Of a DNA stretch of 64,000 nucleotides, positions 24,311 through 35,227 are shown piece by piece; the stretch's first letter is position 1; each line of letters opens with the position of its first letter. The stretch lies in assembly GCA_003344405.1 (NCBI GenBank), contig NOWV01000206.1, positions 62,001-126,000 on the forward strand, written 5' to 3'. The notes below the pieces were generated by a model, which ran no database searches, was not told the DNA's origin, and saw only the letters and a list, made by a program, of their open reading frames with translations. Made by a program: the position numbers and the translations under genes. Origin of the DNA: Trichoplax sp. H2 (Eukaryota > Placozoa > Uniplacotomia > Trichoplacea).

Positions 24311-25369
24311 ATGTCCCTAAGAATAGGTTATAGCATTTTTCTTGGCGTTTTTTATATAGTCCTTATGATTATTGCTATTCCCGGTAATACTTTAATACTA
24401 TGGATGACTTTCAGCAATAAACAATTACGTACGCCGACCAATTTACTCGTTAGTAATTTAGCAATTGGCGGTTTAGTTATTGCTATTTTTGCTATACCTT
24501 TTCGAATATGGTCGTCTTTTAATTTTAGTAGCTATCCGTTTTCATTGGCAACTTGTCGTTTTGAAAAAATGATTCCGTTATCAAGTATAATGGCCATTAC
24601 ATGCACTCTGTGTATCATTTGCGTGGATCGTTTTATTGCTGTGGTTTATCCCGTTAAGCATCATCTAAAAATGACTGCACTGAAAGCCTATATACTCATA
24701 CCTACGATTTGGATTGTCTCAATAGCCTCATTTATACCATATGCAACCTTTAATATTTTATATAACTATTTTGGCACAATCTTTTGCATCCCATATTGGC
24801 CTGATAATAGGGCAGTAGACATAGTTCTTAGTCGAAACGCAACTACTGGCGAACCTACCTCATATTTGGAATTTTCAAGGGTAATGTACTGGATATTTAT
24901 TGTCGTCTTTCTTTTTTATATACCAGCTATTATGATGACGTTTTTATATTCTATCACCGTTTTGAAAGTTAGAAGCACTATACAACCTAGTTATGGAAGC
25001 TTCAAAATGGTCAGTTCAGATAGTAATAAAGCCAAAGTCAAACAACGAAAGCGAGTTATTAATATTATGATTGCTTGCTGCTCACTCTTTGTCTTTACAG
25101 GCTTACCTTATTATACTCTGAACATGTTGTTGGATTTACGAGTTATTACTTTACAATCAGATGTTCGATTTGTTGTTTTCCGAACTTTAGCAGCGTTCCT
25201 TTTTACCAGTATTGCTTATAACGCAATTATTTACGGTTATTTCAATACAACTTATCGAAAATATACTCCTTTATGGCTAAAACATATAGGAAGCGTTTTG
25301 ACGTTTAAAAGATCAACAACGATTACAAATTTATCTACAACGACGCAGCAGGAACAAATTCATTCATAG
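24311..25369 (+). CDS. Rhodopsin-type (class A) GPCR, cluster member 1
   Basis: Seven-TM receptor of 352 residues in one exon; the ATG sits only about eight residues before TM1, as in its paralogs. Visible landmarks: IPGN (N26, TM1), RTPTNLLVSNLAIGG (TM2; Gly54 where most class A receptors have Asp2.50), Cys82 paired with Cys159 in ECL2, CVDRF (106-108), Trp134 in TM4, an NATT glycosylation site at 176, Pro205 in TM5, TGLPYY at TM6 (no Trp6.48), and NAIIYGYFN ending TM7 (304-312; Ala instead of Pro). ICL3 is basic (KVKQRKR). ECL2 carries FCIPYWP, shared in form by all six receptors. The RTPxN and NxIIYG motifs recall opsin and melatonin receptors, but no retinal-binding Lys is present at 7.43. 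It groups with members 2 and 6. Ligand unknown. Confidence 0.93.
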   Translation: MSLRIGYSIFLGVFYIVLMIIAIPGNTLILWMTFSNKQLRTPTNLLVSNLAIGGLVIAIFAIPFRIWSSFNFSSYPFSLATCRFEKMIPLSSIMAITCTLCIICVDRFIAVVYPVKHHLKMTALKAYILIPTIWIVSIASFIPYATFNILYNYFGTIFCIPYWPDNRAVDIVLSRNATTGEPTSYLEFSRVMYWIFIVVFLFYIPAIMMTFLYSITVLKVRSTIQPSYGSFKMVSSDSNKAKVKQRKRVINIMIACCSLFVFTGLPYYTLNMLLDLRVITLQSDVRFVVFRTLAAFLFTSIAYNAIIYGYFNTTYRKYTPLWLKHIGSVLTFKRSTTITNLSTTTQQEQIHS

Positions 25370-26858
25370 TATATTCTAAGGAGAATAATTACCTTATTAA
25401 AGCGTTCTGCTGTGAAAGTTTAGAGCTAAACACATCATTAACAACATGGCTTAGTCACAGAAAGTTTTCAAACTATCGTTCCAGTGATATCTCCGACAAG
25501 CCTATTTAAAGGAATAGTCAATGACGTCTGCAAATTATGACGATGATCTACAAGGTTGGCAATCTGTCATTGGTCATAATTGTAGTAAATCTGAATATTT
25601 GTGAAGTAAAAAGCTAGATTATCACTAGTAATTAATTAATAACCGCAATATTTTCAATAGAAAGATTAACAGAAACTTTTTTTAATCTTTAACTACTACC
25701 TTCTGTGCAAGTAAACAAATTAAAAAGTACTATTTTTTGTTTGGAGTTATATAATTAAATGTTTATCAGTTCGTGTGTTAAATTTGACTACACAAGAAGG
25801 ATAAATGTAAATCAGTTTACGACAGTTTTTTACTCTAGCTACAAAATAACATATAAACGTATCAATATTACTAGTTTTTTGTAACGAAATATAAATAGTT
25901 GTTAGAAATATTTTTTTAACTAGGCAATCCGGCACAAGTACGTTTACTTTACCTAATTTAATAGCTACTCAGCACAGTAATCTAGTGTTGTAAAAAATAC
26001 ACAGTATAAACATAATTTATCTTTGCAATTTCATAGAATAAACTGTCCATTGAAACAGTCATTTATAAGCCGAATTCTAGGCCACTAACTTATATAGTGT
26101 ACGTATATGTCTGCTTTAGGCATGGCTTTTATCTTTAACATCATACGATGTTATCATCTAACTACTTAAACGATAATAAAGACAAAAAACTAAACCATAA
26201 ATAATCTACTCATTGCTTGATTAGCTGGCTCTCAAATCAGAAAACCTCTCTTTAAAGCGTAGAAAATTAGTTAAAAATGCATTTGGTCAGTGCTCAATCA
26301 AAAATAAGCCTGATTACTAGCTTAATGTTCTTACTGAATCATATTTAATTACGCATTTCATTTACTGGTTACTACTGCGTTTAGGTAGTTACTTGCAGTA
26401 ATAATGATGCTAATAAGACAGTTGTTCATTTTAAATTTCCCTTTCATATATGGGAAAGGGCATGATCTGCACAGATACAACATATAAGCCTGTTTTAGGC
26501 AATGGCGATTGTGCAATTTATATTAGTATAGTGCAAATAACATTTTGATGTACATAATGTGTTACTATCATCTCGAATTAAGAGAGAATTTTAGCTTACT
26601 GTTTTGCAAATTTGCTATATTCAACTGCAAATTATATCGAGCGGTCATTCCAGGAACATTCGTACTCAGAACAGGTCAATAGTTTAAGAAATAGATCCAA
26701 TCTGCTATAGATCTTCATTAGTATATTACTTGAATTGATACTATCCACCTCCTATATCAAATAAAGGTTCAAGATAACTACATTAATACATAATTAATTT
26801 AATAATTATATGTTAGACCATAATTGAGTAATCTATTGAAAATATTGTATATATGCAG
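25370..26858. other. Intergenic between GPCR 1 and the open stretch at 26859
   Basis: AT-rich, no recognised gene. A 27-codon frame from ATG 25520 and a 62-codon minus frame at 25747-25935 are chance-sized. A short hairpin (ccctttc/gaaaggg) lies near 26441-26462. Confidence 0.5.
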
Positions 26859-27076
26859 TAGCTCGAAAGATAAGTACACTCTTAAATGATTTCATCAACC
26901 AATCACATAACATACTAAAGCAAAATATGTATGAATTAAACCTGCCAAAATTAGTAGAAAAACTAGTTTCGAAACTAAAATATGCTCTCGATCTAGTTTC
27001 CGATACTTTGGAATATGAGAAACCAGCACTTGCTGTAACGTATTTGCTAGGACCACATATAGAGAAGAATCTATAA
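26859..27076 (+). CDS. Possible terminal exon of an unrecognised gene
   Basis: An acceptor-like tatatgcag is followed by 72 codons to TAA. The product is helical and amphipathic (KLVEKLVSKLKYALDLVSD) and ends LLGPHIEKNL. An internal ATG at 26927 would give a 49-residue protein. No matching upstream exon was established and no family recognised. The length alone is within chance expectation. Confidence 0.22.
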
Positions 27077-30000
27077 AAATTTACGAGGAAAATTCAGATA
27101 CAACTAGCTTATATATATTGCCGATATACATAGTTAACAAAGCGTAAATAATTACTTTATTATAACATATAATGGTTTACGGCAGGAAGTAATTCCATTG
27201 TTGGATCCTTTATAATATCTGCAGTCAAAAGAGTAACTTGATACCATATAAAGTGAAATCCTATTCTCTTACTCCCTTCAGATACAGTAATATTCTGTAG
27301 GCGATATTCTTTTACAAGTTCAGATGAGCTTGCTCTTTATACCATATATATAAGTCCCGTTTAAAATATACTCTAGCATGTTTACAAAGAATCTACAGTG
27401 TCAAGGTGTGGGATATTCTTTGACATAGCTCTTTTAGGATTTAAATATTTCTACCATTGACTGTATTGAGTCAAATAATAGAAAATTACAATCTCTATAT
27501 AGGTATACTATACGGTACCTATTAGAATTCAGCATGCACATAATCTTTTAACTAAAGAGCATATTTCTACAATTTGCTCTAAATAGCAATAATAGACAAG
27601 ATAATGACATTCACTACGAGATACCGTCTTACTACTAAGTAAATTGCTATCTAAAATGTTTAAAATAAAGATTCTACGTCTATATCAAAGTACAGTAGAT
27701 ACAATGGCAAGATTCATATTTCAAAGAAGTTAAACATATTTAATATCTTTAAGGGATAACATACTTGGAAAGTAGGTACGCGATAGGGAATCGTCAAAGT
27801 AATAAAATAAAAACTATAATTTCTTATTAATTTCTTTTTATTACATAAGTTAAGTTCTTCTGAGAGCAACCATGGATCATCTAGCTACAATAACGCGATC
27901 TAGATTATTACAGTAACATTCACAATCTATATTAAATTAATACAGAACGATTTTTCTTCTATACAATCATATCTTGTCAGTTAAGTCTCATGATTAGATC
28001 TAATCTACCATCGTGTCATCAATTCATAATTCAACCTTCTAAGTAATATATCACAATGCAAATTTTACAATTCTTACATGTTCAGCGCTATCTATTTATG
28101 TCTTAGAATTTCAATATAAATATCTCAATGGAATTGCTAGCGGGCAAACTGCAATCAGCTTCCAAAAATAGACTCTTACGCAATCTAATATACAGTACAA
28201 GTTTAAGTGCTCTCATAAATCTTAATCTTAGCAAAATCTGGGGCTACACCACAAGATGCTGCAAATTTCAATCATAAGAATTGTGTATTGAACAGAGTAC
28301 TTGATAATAATTTCTTATGTTGCAAGTTTAACAATCGCTAATGTCATAATGCCTGTAGATTGCAATTTGACTGTAACTTTTAAAAATATTCCGTCCTTCG
28401 ACAGCTGTTCATAGTACTATACAAGATGATATCCAGGTTGAGTTGGTTACGGATCAATGGTAGCATGCTCGTAGCTAGGAGTGTTGAGTGTTAGCTTGAA
28501 TACAAAGACTGCTACCGATGATTTGTTAAAATTATAACACATTGCACCTTGAACTTGCAAATTCTGTAAACTTCTGAATATATCTTAACCAAGGTTATCT
28601 TATCCTAAATAATTAATAATCTTTGACTCTATTAATCTATTTGTGCTATCCACACTATCAATAGATACTGCAGATTGGTATTCCTTTTAATGAAAATTAC
28701 TTCCAAATACGAGAATGTAAATCATTGCGTTATATAAAGCCTAAATTAACATTTCATATAAATTGCTATAATAGAGGATGAAATATTTTAAACTGATTGG
28801 AAACGCCAACGATCATTAGTGCTGAGATTAATCATACGATATATAATTTAATCAACTTACTTAACTAGCTCGAGCATCAGTTATTCAATTAATTATGCTT
28901 TACTTAGCTAAGCTATAGAAGAGTATGAGTTCTTTCTGAATAAAACAAATTTTAATAAATAGATCGTAAAGTAATTAGAAATTCAACTTGATTCATGATG
29001 ATAATAGGAAATAATTATGCAATGTGTACTAAAAAGTCAATGATATAAAGAATATAGATTAGTAGTAATCAGTCTATTTATTAGTTACGATGTTTACTTC
29101 TTCAGTGAGAACGTTCTCAGAATTGGAGATTAATAAACAGCTAGAGGAAAAATAAATCGTTTTAATTAATCAATATTTTCCGAAGTGGCCCTTGTACTTT
29201 ACAGGATAAATTTTGGTGGTATTTTCGTGGACTTTGTATGAAAATACAAAAACAGCAAACATGCCTCTCGTATCGTCCATGTCACAAGCTCAATCGAGAA
29301 AGAAAGATATTTCTTTATTATGAGAAAGTATCCTCACTGGAGTTAAAGTAAGATGAAGTATGCTAACATATCTCTTACTTTGATAGAAATAAAGTTAACG
29401 CTGCAGCTGTAAAATTGATATGAGATGAATAAGAAATGAGAAATTATAATACCTAATAAAAAGAAGTTGATAGCTCCTTCAAATCAATCGATATTAGCTT
29501 TCGTTGGAGGCCTAAAATATTCATCTCAATGATAGCTAAATCATTGGTAATTATTCATAAAATAACCCTAAGAAGAGTCTCGTGTAAGTAAATAACCTTT
29601 GGAGAAAGGGTAGACGATGTCAGGAATATTAATAAAATTGAACAATAAATCGATACGATGTTTGATTTTCTTTACTATTTTATTGTTTCGATATTGTCTC
29701 GGTAAGGAACGAATTGACAGCCGGTAGACTATTATAGCCAGAGTGAAGAATAATAAAGTTGATGGAATGATATTAAAGAAGTTGACTACCCGAAAATATT
29801 GAAAAGTTTGTGAGATAATATAAACCTTTACTCATCATAACCTTTTATCATAAAATATTGAGATATAAAAGCGTGACCCATAAAGCTAATATCATTCCAT
29901 TCAATTTTACAGCATAATAAGTGTCATCAATTCAAGTAAAATTAGTGATATCATGGGTTACCAAGATAATTGTAAGATTGAGCAAATACGAATGACAATG

Positions 30001-30596
30001 GATATAATAGTAATGATTATGCTAAATAGGGAGGCCAGTGTACAGAATTATATTTACCCGTGACTATATTATATGGCATTGCATACTGATAGGATAGAAC
30101 CACTAACTGTTCAAACATCCATACATAATAATTAATATAATATTTGACATCAATTATATCGAAAAAAAATTTATTCAAGGCAAGGCATGTTAAAAGATGA
30201 AAATTCCAGTAAATAGTGTAAAGTCAACTGGGTAGATTGCATGCTTTGTTATTTTAACATGAAAGGCCTGACAGCTATTTACCAAAATAATCTAGATGCT
30301 AGAATTTAAGTAAATTTTTCGTTCTATTTTTAAGTAGTTTCTCGTAGATTTACCTTCAGAAGATTCTGAAACTGTTTTGAATAATATTGGAGAGCCTTAA
30401 AATAATATTAAGCTGATATTTCAATCGTAAATACCATTGATTACAGTAGCATTGTCCGTTTTAAAGCCTATTTCGACAATTTTAGTACTCTTTTTTGTTA
30501 CTTTCCGGCGATTTTTTTTTGCACATCTTATTAACTTCATCAGATGGTCAGTCTGAGTTCTTTATTTGTTCAAGTCGGTCTACAAAAATTTTGAAA
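27077..30596. other. Intergenic; weak minus-strand decayed coding traces and GPCR 2 upstream region
   Basis: Between about 28760 and 27160 the minus strand has a run of open pieces (for example NLQVQGAMCYNFNKSS, DGIFLKVTVKLQSTG, SEGSKRIGFHFIWYQVTL) separated by stops and frame changes. This is a possible pseudogene without a family match. Bases 29617-29701 could be a 5' exon of GPCR 2. Nothing else recognised. Confidence 0.3.
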
Positions 30597-31745
30597 ATGT
30601 CTTCTCTAGGAGCCATTAGAATATTTCTAAGTGTTGTTTATATTGGCTTAATGGTCGTCTCCATTCCTGGCAATTCATTGATTTTATGGATTACAAGCCA
30701 TCACCGACATCTCCAGGCATCGACTAACTTGCTAGTTTGCAATTTAGCCTTGGCTAGCATCTTGGTTGGGATCTTACGCTTACCGTTTATTATATTTGAG
30801 CTATTAAATCCTGATATTAGTTATCCATTTACTCAATCTATGTGTCAATTTCAAGCGCTTATATCTACAGCAAGTATCATGTGTATATCTATTACCTTAA
30901 CAACGATATGTATTGATCGCTACATTGTTATCGTTCATCCTCTAAAATTCGGATGGAAATTAAGTAAAAAGAAAACTTATATCGCTATTGCGATGAGTTG
31001 GATTATTTCCCTGATCTTTTTTGCACCATATACAAGCTTTAATATTCTTTATCAGCCCAATATCACGATATATTGCTTACCATTTTGGCCTGAAACACCA
31101 TACGATATCAATTTTACCCGCATTTTAAGCAACGGTCATGAAAATTTTATAAGGCTTGAGTTATCAAAATTTTTTGTATGGCTTCTGTTTAATTTATTGG
31201 TTTTTCTTGTCCCTTCAATAATTATGTTAACATTATATTTAAAAACCATACTTAAATTATGGTATAATACAAGTCCAAGTGATTTAAGACATAGTGATAG
31301 ACGTTATCTTGATGAAATACATCGCCTTAAACAAAAACAGCATGCAGTAAAAATAGTTATTACGTGCTGTGTTGCATTCATCATCTTGAATTCCCCATAT
31401 TATATAGTTACTATGCTTCTTGATTTTCAACTTTTATATATATCTAGAGTATCACAAAGCATCCTGTTCGATGTTTTAAAAACTATAAACTATTTATCTA
31501 TAGCTTACAATCCTATCATTTATGGCTACTTTAATCCTAGCTTTCGTAAGCATGCACCAAAATGGCTCTCTTGCGTCAGGATTAAACAACGCTTTCAAAT
31601 TCTACGTCGAAACCAAGAAGTAACATTTCATAGCACATTAAAAACTGAGCAATCTAAGTTAGGTTTAATTGATATCTCCAATACGAAATCTGAACATGAT
31701 ACTAGTAAACCATGCCTATATCATTTAAATGATACAATCCAGTGA
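30597..31745 (+). CDS. Rhodopsin-type (class A) GPCR, cluster member 2
   Basis: 382 residues from ATG 30597, chosen because paralogs start the same short distance before TM1; the open frame extends back to 30495 but that codon is TTG. Landmarks: SIPGN (N26), NLALAS (Ser54 at 2.50), Cys83-Cys160, CIDRY (107-109), Trp135, Pro206, LNSPYY in TM6 (no Trp6.48), a full NPIIYGYFN (305-313). Likely glycosylation sites are N155 and N172 in ECL2, which also carries YCLPFWP. The C-tail is about 70 residues, Ser/Thr-rich, ending in LNDTIQ. It shares the SFNILY motif before ECL2 with member 1 and related forms with member 6. An acceptor at 30543/30544 leaves open a spliced N-terminal exon. Confidence 0.93.
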   Translation: MSSLGAIRIFLSVVYIGLMVVSIPGNSLILWITSHHRHLQASTNLLVCNLALASILVGILRLPFIIFELLNPDISYPFTQSMCQFQALISTASIMCISITLTTICIDRYIVIVHPLKFGWKLSKKKTYIAIAMSWIISLIFFAPYTSFNILYQPNITIYCLPFWPETPYDINFTRILSNGHENFIRLELSKFFVWLLFNLLVFLVPSIIMLTLYLKTILKLWYNTSPSDLRHSDRRYLDEIHRLKQKQHAVKIVITCCVAFIILNSPYYIVTMLLDFQLLYISRVSQSILFDVLKTINYLSIAYNPIIYGYFNPSFRKHAPKWLSCVRIKQRFQILRRNQEVTFHSTLKTEQSKLGLIDISNTKSEHDTSKPCLYHLNDTIQ

Positions 31746-32609
31746 GCAACATATCTTATCATTTTTTTCTTTACTTCATCTAATTCTACACTATATTAGC
31801 AATAAATCTCAGTATCATATCAAATCTAAATATCCTACCATACTGAATGTAATCGATCTATCAGAGATTATTGTTTTTGTATTATCTTGATAGTCAGATA
31901 AAAGCGAGTTTACGCTATTGTAACACAATTTTTGGATCATCACAAAGTCAGCTATGGTATTAAATGCTATGATCATTCAAAATCTTAGCAAATTGTTATC
32001 ATTGTTTACCTATCGCTCAGTATTTTTAAGAAAAGTAACAACTATTTTATAATATTTGCTTGCGGATCAGCTATTTAATCTAGCCAAATTTGTTATAAGC
32101 ATCCCCACATTATTACTTATCAATTCTCTAATACGGTTACTATTCCAAGTTTTAAATGTTGAAAGTGCAATTTATACCTGTATATCTTCCCTTACGTAGA
32201 CATACCATTAAATCTAAATTGATGGCCTAGTAAAATATCTATCGATATCAGCAATAAAATTTAATCTGAAATCGATCTTCAAGTTTACTTTAATCATTTG
32301 ATTCATGCAACACAGATCTAACGCTGTATCATCTTACTGGCTGAAACATTTTTAGCTAGTCATGGTAAGAAACTTTGAAAATATTACAGGAAGTAACTTT
32401 AAATATAAACTTTGCTCCATAAATAACAGAATGTTGATTTTAACTTCATCAATTCTGTAGCTGCTTTGCAATTAGAGGCAATTGATCTGTTGTAAATATG
32501 CTAATGTTATGAACATTTATAGAAGAATGTTTTCGATCTACCTGAAAGCAATAGGGACAAGCACGCATATAGATATTGCAATATTAAACGATGTTGAAAG
32601 CAATAGTAA
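31746..32609. other. Intergenic, 3' of GPCR 2
   Basis: No gene, RNA or repeat recognised. The start presumably holds the GPCR 2 3' UTR. Confidence 0.5.
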
Positions 32610-32813
32610 TATTGGGGTACAGATGTGCTACAGCTATCACTTTTATTGGGTAATCCTTTCGCCATCGTAACCAGTGCTTATGTACAGAGTGTAATGATAA
32701 TACCTTTAAACTCTATAACTGCTTTATTGATACAGTTATTTGTAACTAGAAAACGATGCCAAAGGTACTCCCAAAATTTTATACCATCTTATCGCCCACA
32801 ACATCTATTCTGA
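32610..32813 (+). pseudogene. Isolated membrane segment resembling the polycystin-1 family
   Basis: An open frame without ATG start reads YWGTDVLQL, then a hydrophobic stretch GNPFAIVTSAYVQS, then IIPLNSITALLIQLF and VTRKRCQR, ending TGA. The order G-x-F-x-I, about 15 residues, P-(I/L)-N, hydrophobics, Q-L-F and a basic end resembles the membrane helix after the PLAT-side loop of PKD1/PKD1L proteins, as remembered. No neighbouring PKD exons were found, so this is a fragment or a coincidence. Confidence 0.25.
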
Positions 32814-35078
32814 TTGAATTTTAATAGAAGAGGCATAAAACTCACTCTAAATATAGTATGTCTTAATATATAACTGCTTACCGACGTCAAAACAATGCAA
32901 AATATTTGAATTCTGACATCTATACAACGTACAAATTCGTTGTTTCTTTATCACTTTTAATCTCCATTAAATTTTAAAGGCCATCTAAATTGTTATTAAT
33001 TATTTATGATAATTTCATAGTGTATAATATCCAGAGTAAAATTAATTGAGGATGAGTGAAGCAGGATGTTGCGATCAGATATCACACAGTTTATTATAGA
33101 TCGACGTGAAATTGCTCTAGAAGTAAGTTAAATTTTAGCTTGGTTAGGAATAAGCTATTAATAAAATAATATCTTTGTATATCTTATTCCTAAAATATAG
33201 AAGTAACATGGCTAATTGAACATAAAACCACTGGCAGAAAATTTAGTTTTAGGTATTAAATGCGACATAGTTAAATACTCAATCATATCGACTGATCCTA
33301 CATGATACCGATAGTGATAAATGTTATTGTGAAATTATTTTATAAAAGATGCGATTGTTTAACATCAGTATATTTTCCTAAATAAGGAGTCTAGACTTAA
33401 TTATTATTTGATGAATAATATTATTATGCACGTACATCCCAAACTAGAATCGATCTTCTGGTAAATTGAATATGATAAAACAAAACGCGGACATTTTACC
33501 TTAGCCAACAGTTTTGCTATCTTTCTCAATTCCAGAGAATTGAAATTTTGAACTTGACTGAATAAACTATTTATGTTTTACGACTATTGACTGCCCCAGC
33601 AATCATGAGCTATAGGCATAACGTAAATACCAGTGTCTGTAATTATAAGAATCTTATTAAAGTTAATTCAAGGATGCTATAATACATAGAAATAAGACTA
33701 ATCGGTGAACCAGACATTGCAAAAACCAACGCTATTTTGACAATTACTACTTCTGGCATAATTTCCAGTAATAGAAATACGTGTAATGATTCATTCCGAA
33801 AATACAATTGTTCTTTGCTTACTAACCTCATCTACGATAGCATTTCCGCCCCTTCGGTTATTAAAAATTAAAATAGTATCTACTGCGTAATATTATCGTA
33901 AAGTAATGATATATTATGTCTACGATCATACGAATAATACTGCTTTATTCTAATAATACGGTATTGTAAAAGACCGTATTTATGCCGTTATGGCATATAG
34001 TTTTTTGTATTACTATCATATGTAATATTTCGGATATAATCGACATTATTGTCTGTTTTGTTATGTAATGATAACTCGCTCTATATAGATACAAAGCAAT
34101 AAAATCCGACATTATATCTGATAAATATTGATAATGAAATAATAACGATAGTATCACCGTAATCAATATCGTTCATGATTGTTTCTTATAGATTATTCTT
34201 TAAAGATAGTCCTGTTACCATTTAACTGATTTCGCGTGAACGTTGTTGTTAATTGCTAGAGCCTTTCTTAGTAAGTCTGTATAATTGATTATTTCTCGCG
34301 TATCGGATTACTGCCATAGAGCTATCGATTAAAATTTCATATCTGAATACGCCAGATTTATATTGTTGAATTACACATACTTTATTCTTGTAACCCTACC
34401 TTCACAATTACGATTAGTATTATGAAGCAAGTAACTGTCAATTTCGGATTTACCAGTATTTGATATTATGTATATATATTTATTAAATAAATTTCACGTT
34501 GATCAACCAAAGCTAGAATTAATTGGTTCGGTAGATGATGTTGCTAATAGAGATTATTTGAAAATGACTGAAATAAACAAAGTCGTTGGATGAATGATTT
34601 GTAGTAATTTAAAAATGAAATTGAGCACGATAACATCAGCGTCAATCCGTTCACTTCCTAAAGACTGTAATAAGGCATTTGTTACATTCGTTTACATAAC
34701 TACAATCCCAAGATAAATTTGGGCTAGTTACCTTACAATTGTTGATCATATTGGTGCCGAGACGACTGACAGAAAATTTTACGTCAATATACTTGATAAA
34801 TCATCGAACTCCAAACAGAATTATCTCTACCTTCATTACTATTATATACTCAAGAGGAGGATTGTTATCTAAATGAATTCAAAACAGTTAGCTAGCACGT
34901 ATAAATAGGGTTAAATTTGCATTTACTATGTAGAGCTAGAATTGGCCTGTAAATTCGATAGCAGACTCATTAATTACCAGCTTTAAAAGAATTTATATCG
35001 TCATGAAATACCACGAGAACCTAATACTACCAGCAAATCGGATGATATTCTATATCGTATGAACTTTTTAAATGCCCA
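32814..35078. other. Intergenic, no supported gene
   Basis: At 33066-33122 a short ATG frame (MLRSDITQFIIDRREIALE) runs into a strong donor gtaagt, a possible orphan first exon. A 62-codon minus frame at 33643-33831 is chance-sized. Nothing else seen. Confidence 0.45.
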
Positions 35079-35227
35079 TGTGACAAAGTGATCTTCAAAA
35101 CAATAAATCAAGAACTACAGTTTCTTGCAAATTTCACTTTATTACAGAAGTTAGGTTCGTCTAACTACCAAGGACTATCTGACTATCTGACAATCTACTT
35201 ATTACAGCAAAATTCACGATTTATATA
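35079..35227 (+). repeat. 149-bp dispersed repeat, copy A
   Basis: The reverse complement occurs at 50364-50512 with one mismatch in 149. Contains gactatctgactatctgac. No ORF and no obvious terminal inverted repeats. The near-identity over 15 kb implies recent mobility or gene conversion. Confidence 0.93.

Noticed and set aside
30495-30596. Upstream extension of the GPCR 2 frame
   Set aside because: It begins at TTG, and the paralogs all begin with ATG just before TM1; kept only as a possible spliced exon.
34750-34900. Minus-strand Cys-rich open stretch (NCKVTSPNLSWDCSYVN)
   Set aside because: About 48 codons without start or splice partners; such stretches are abundant by chance here.
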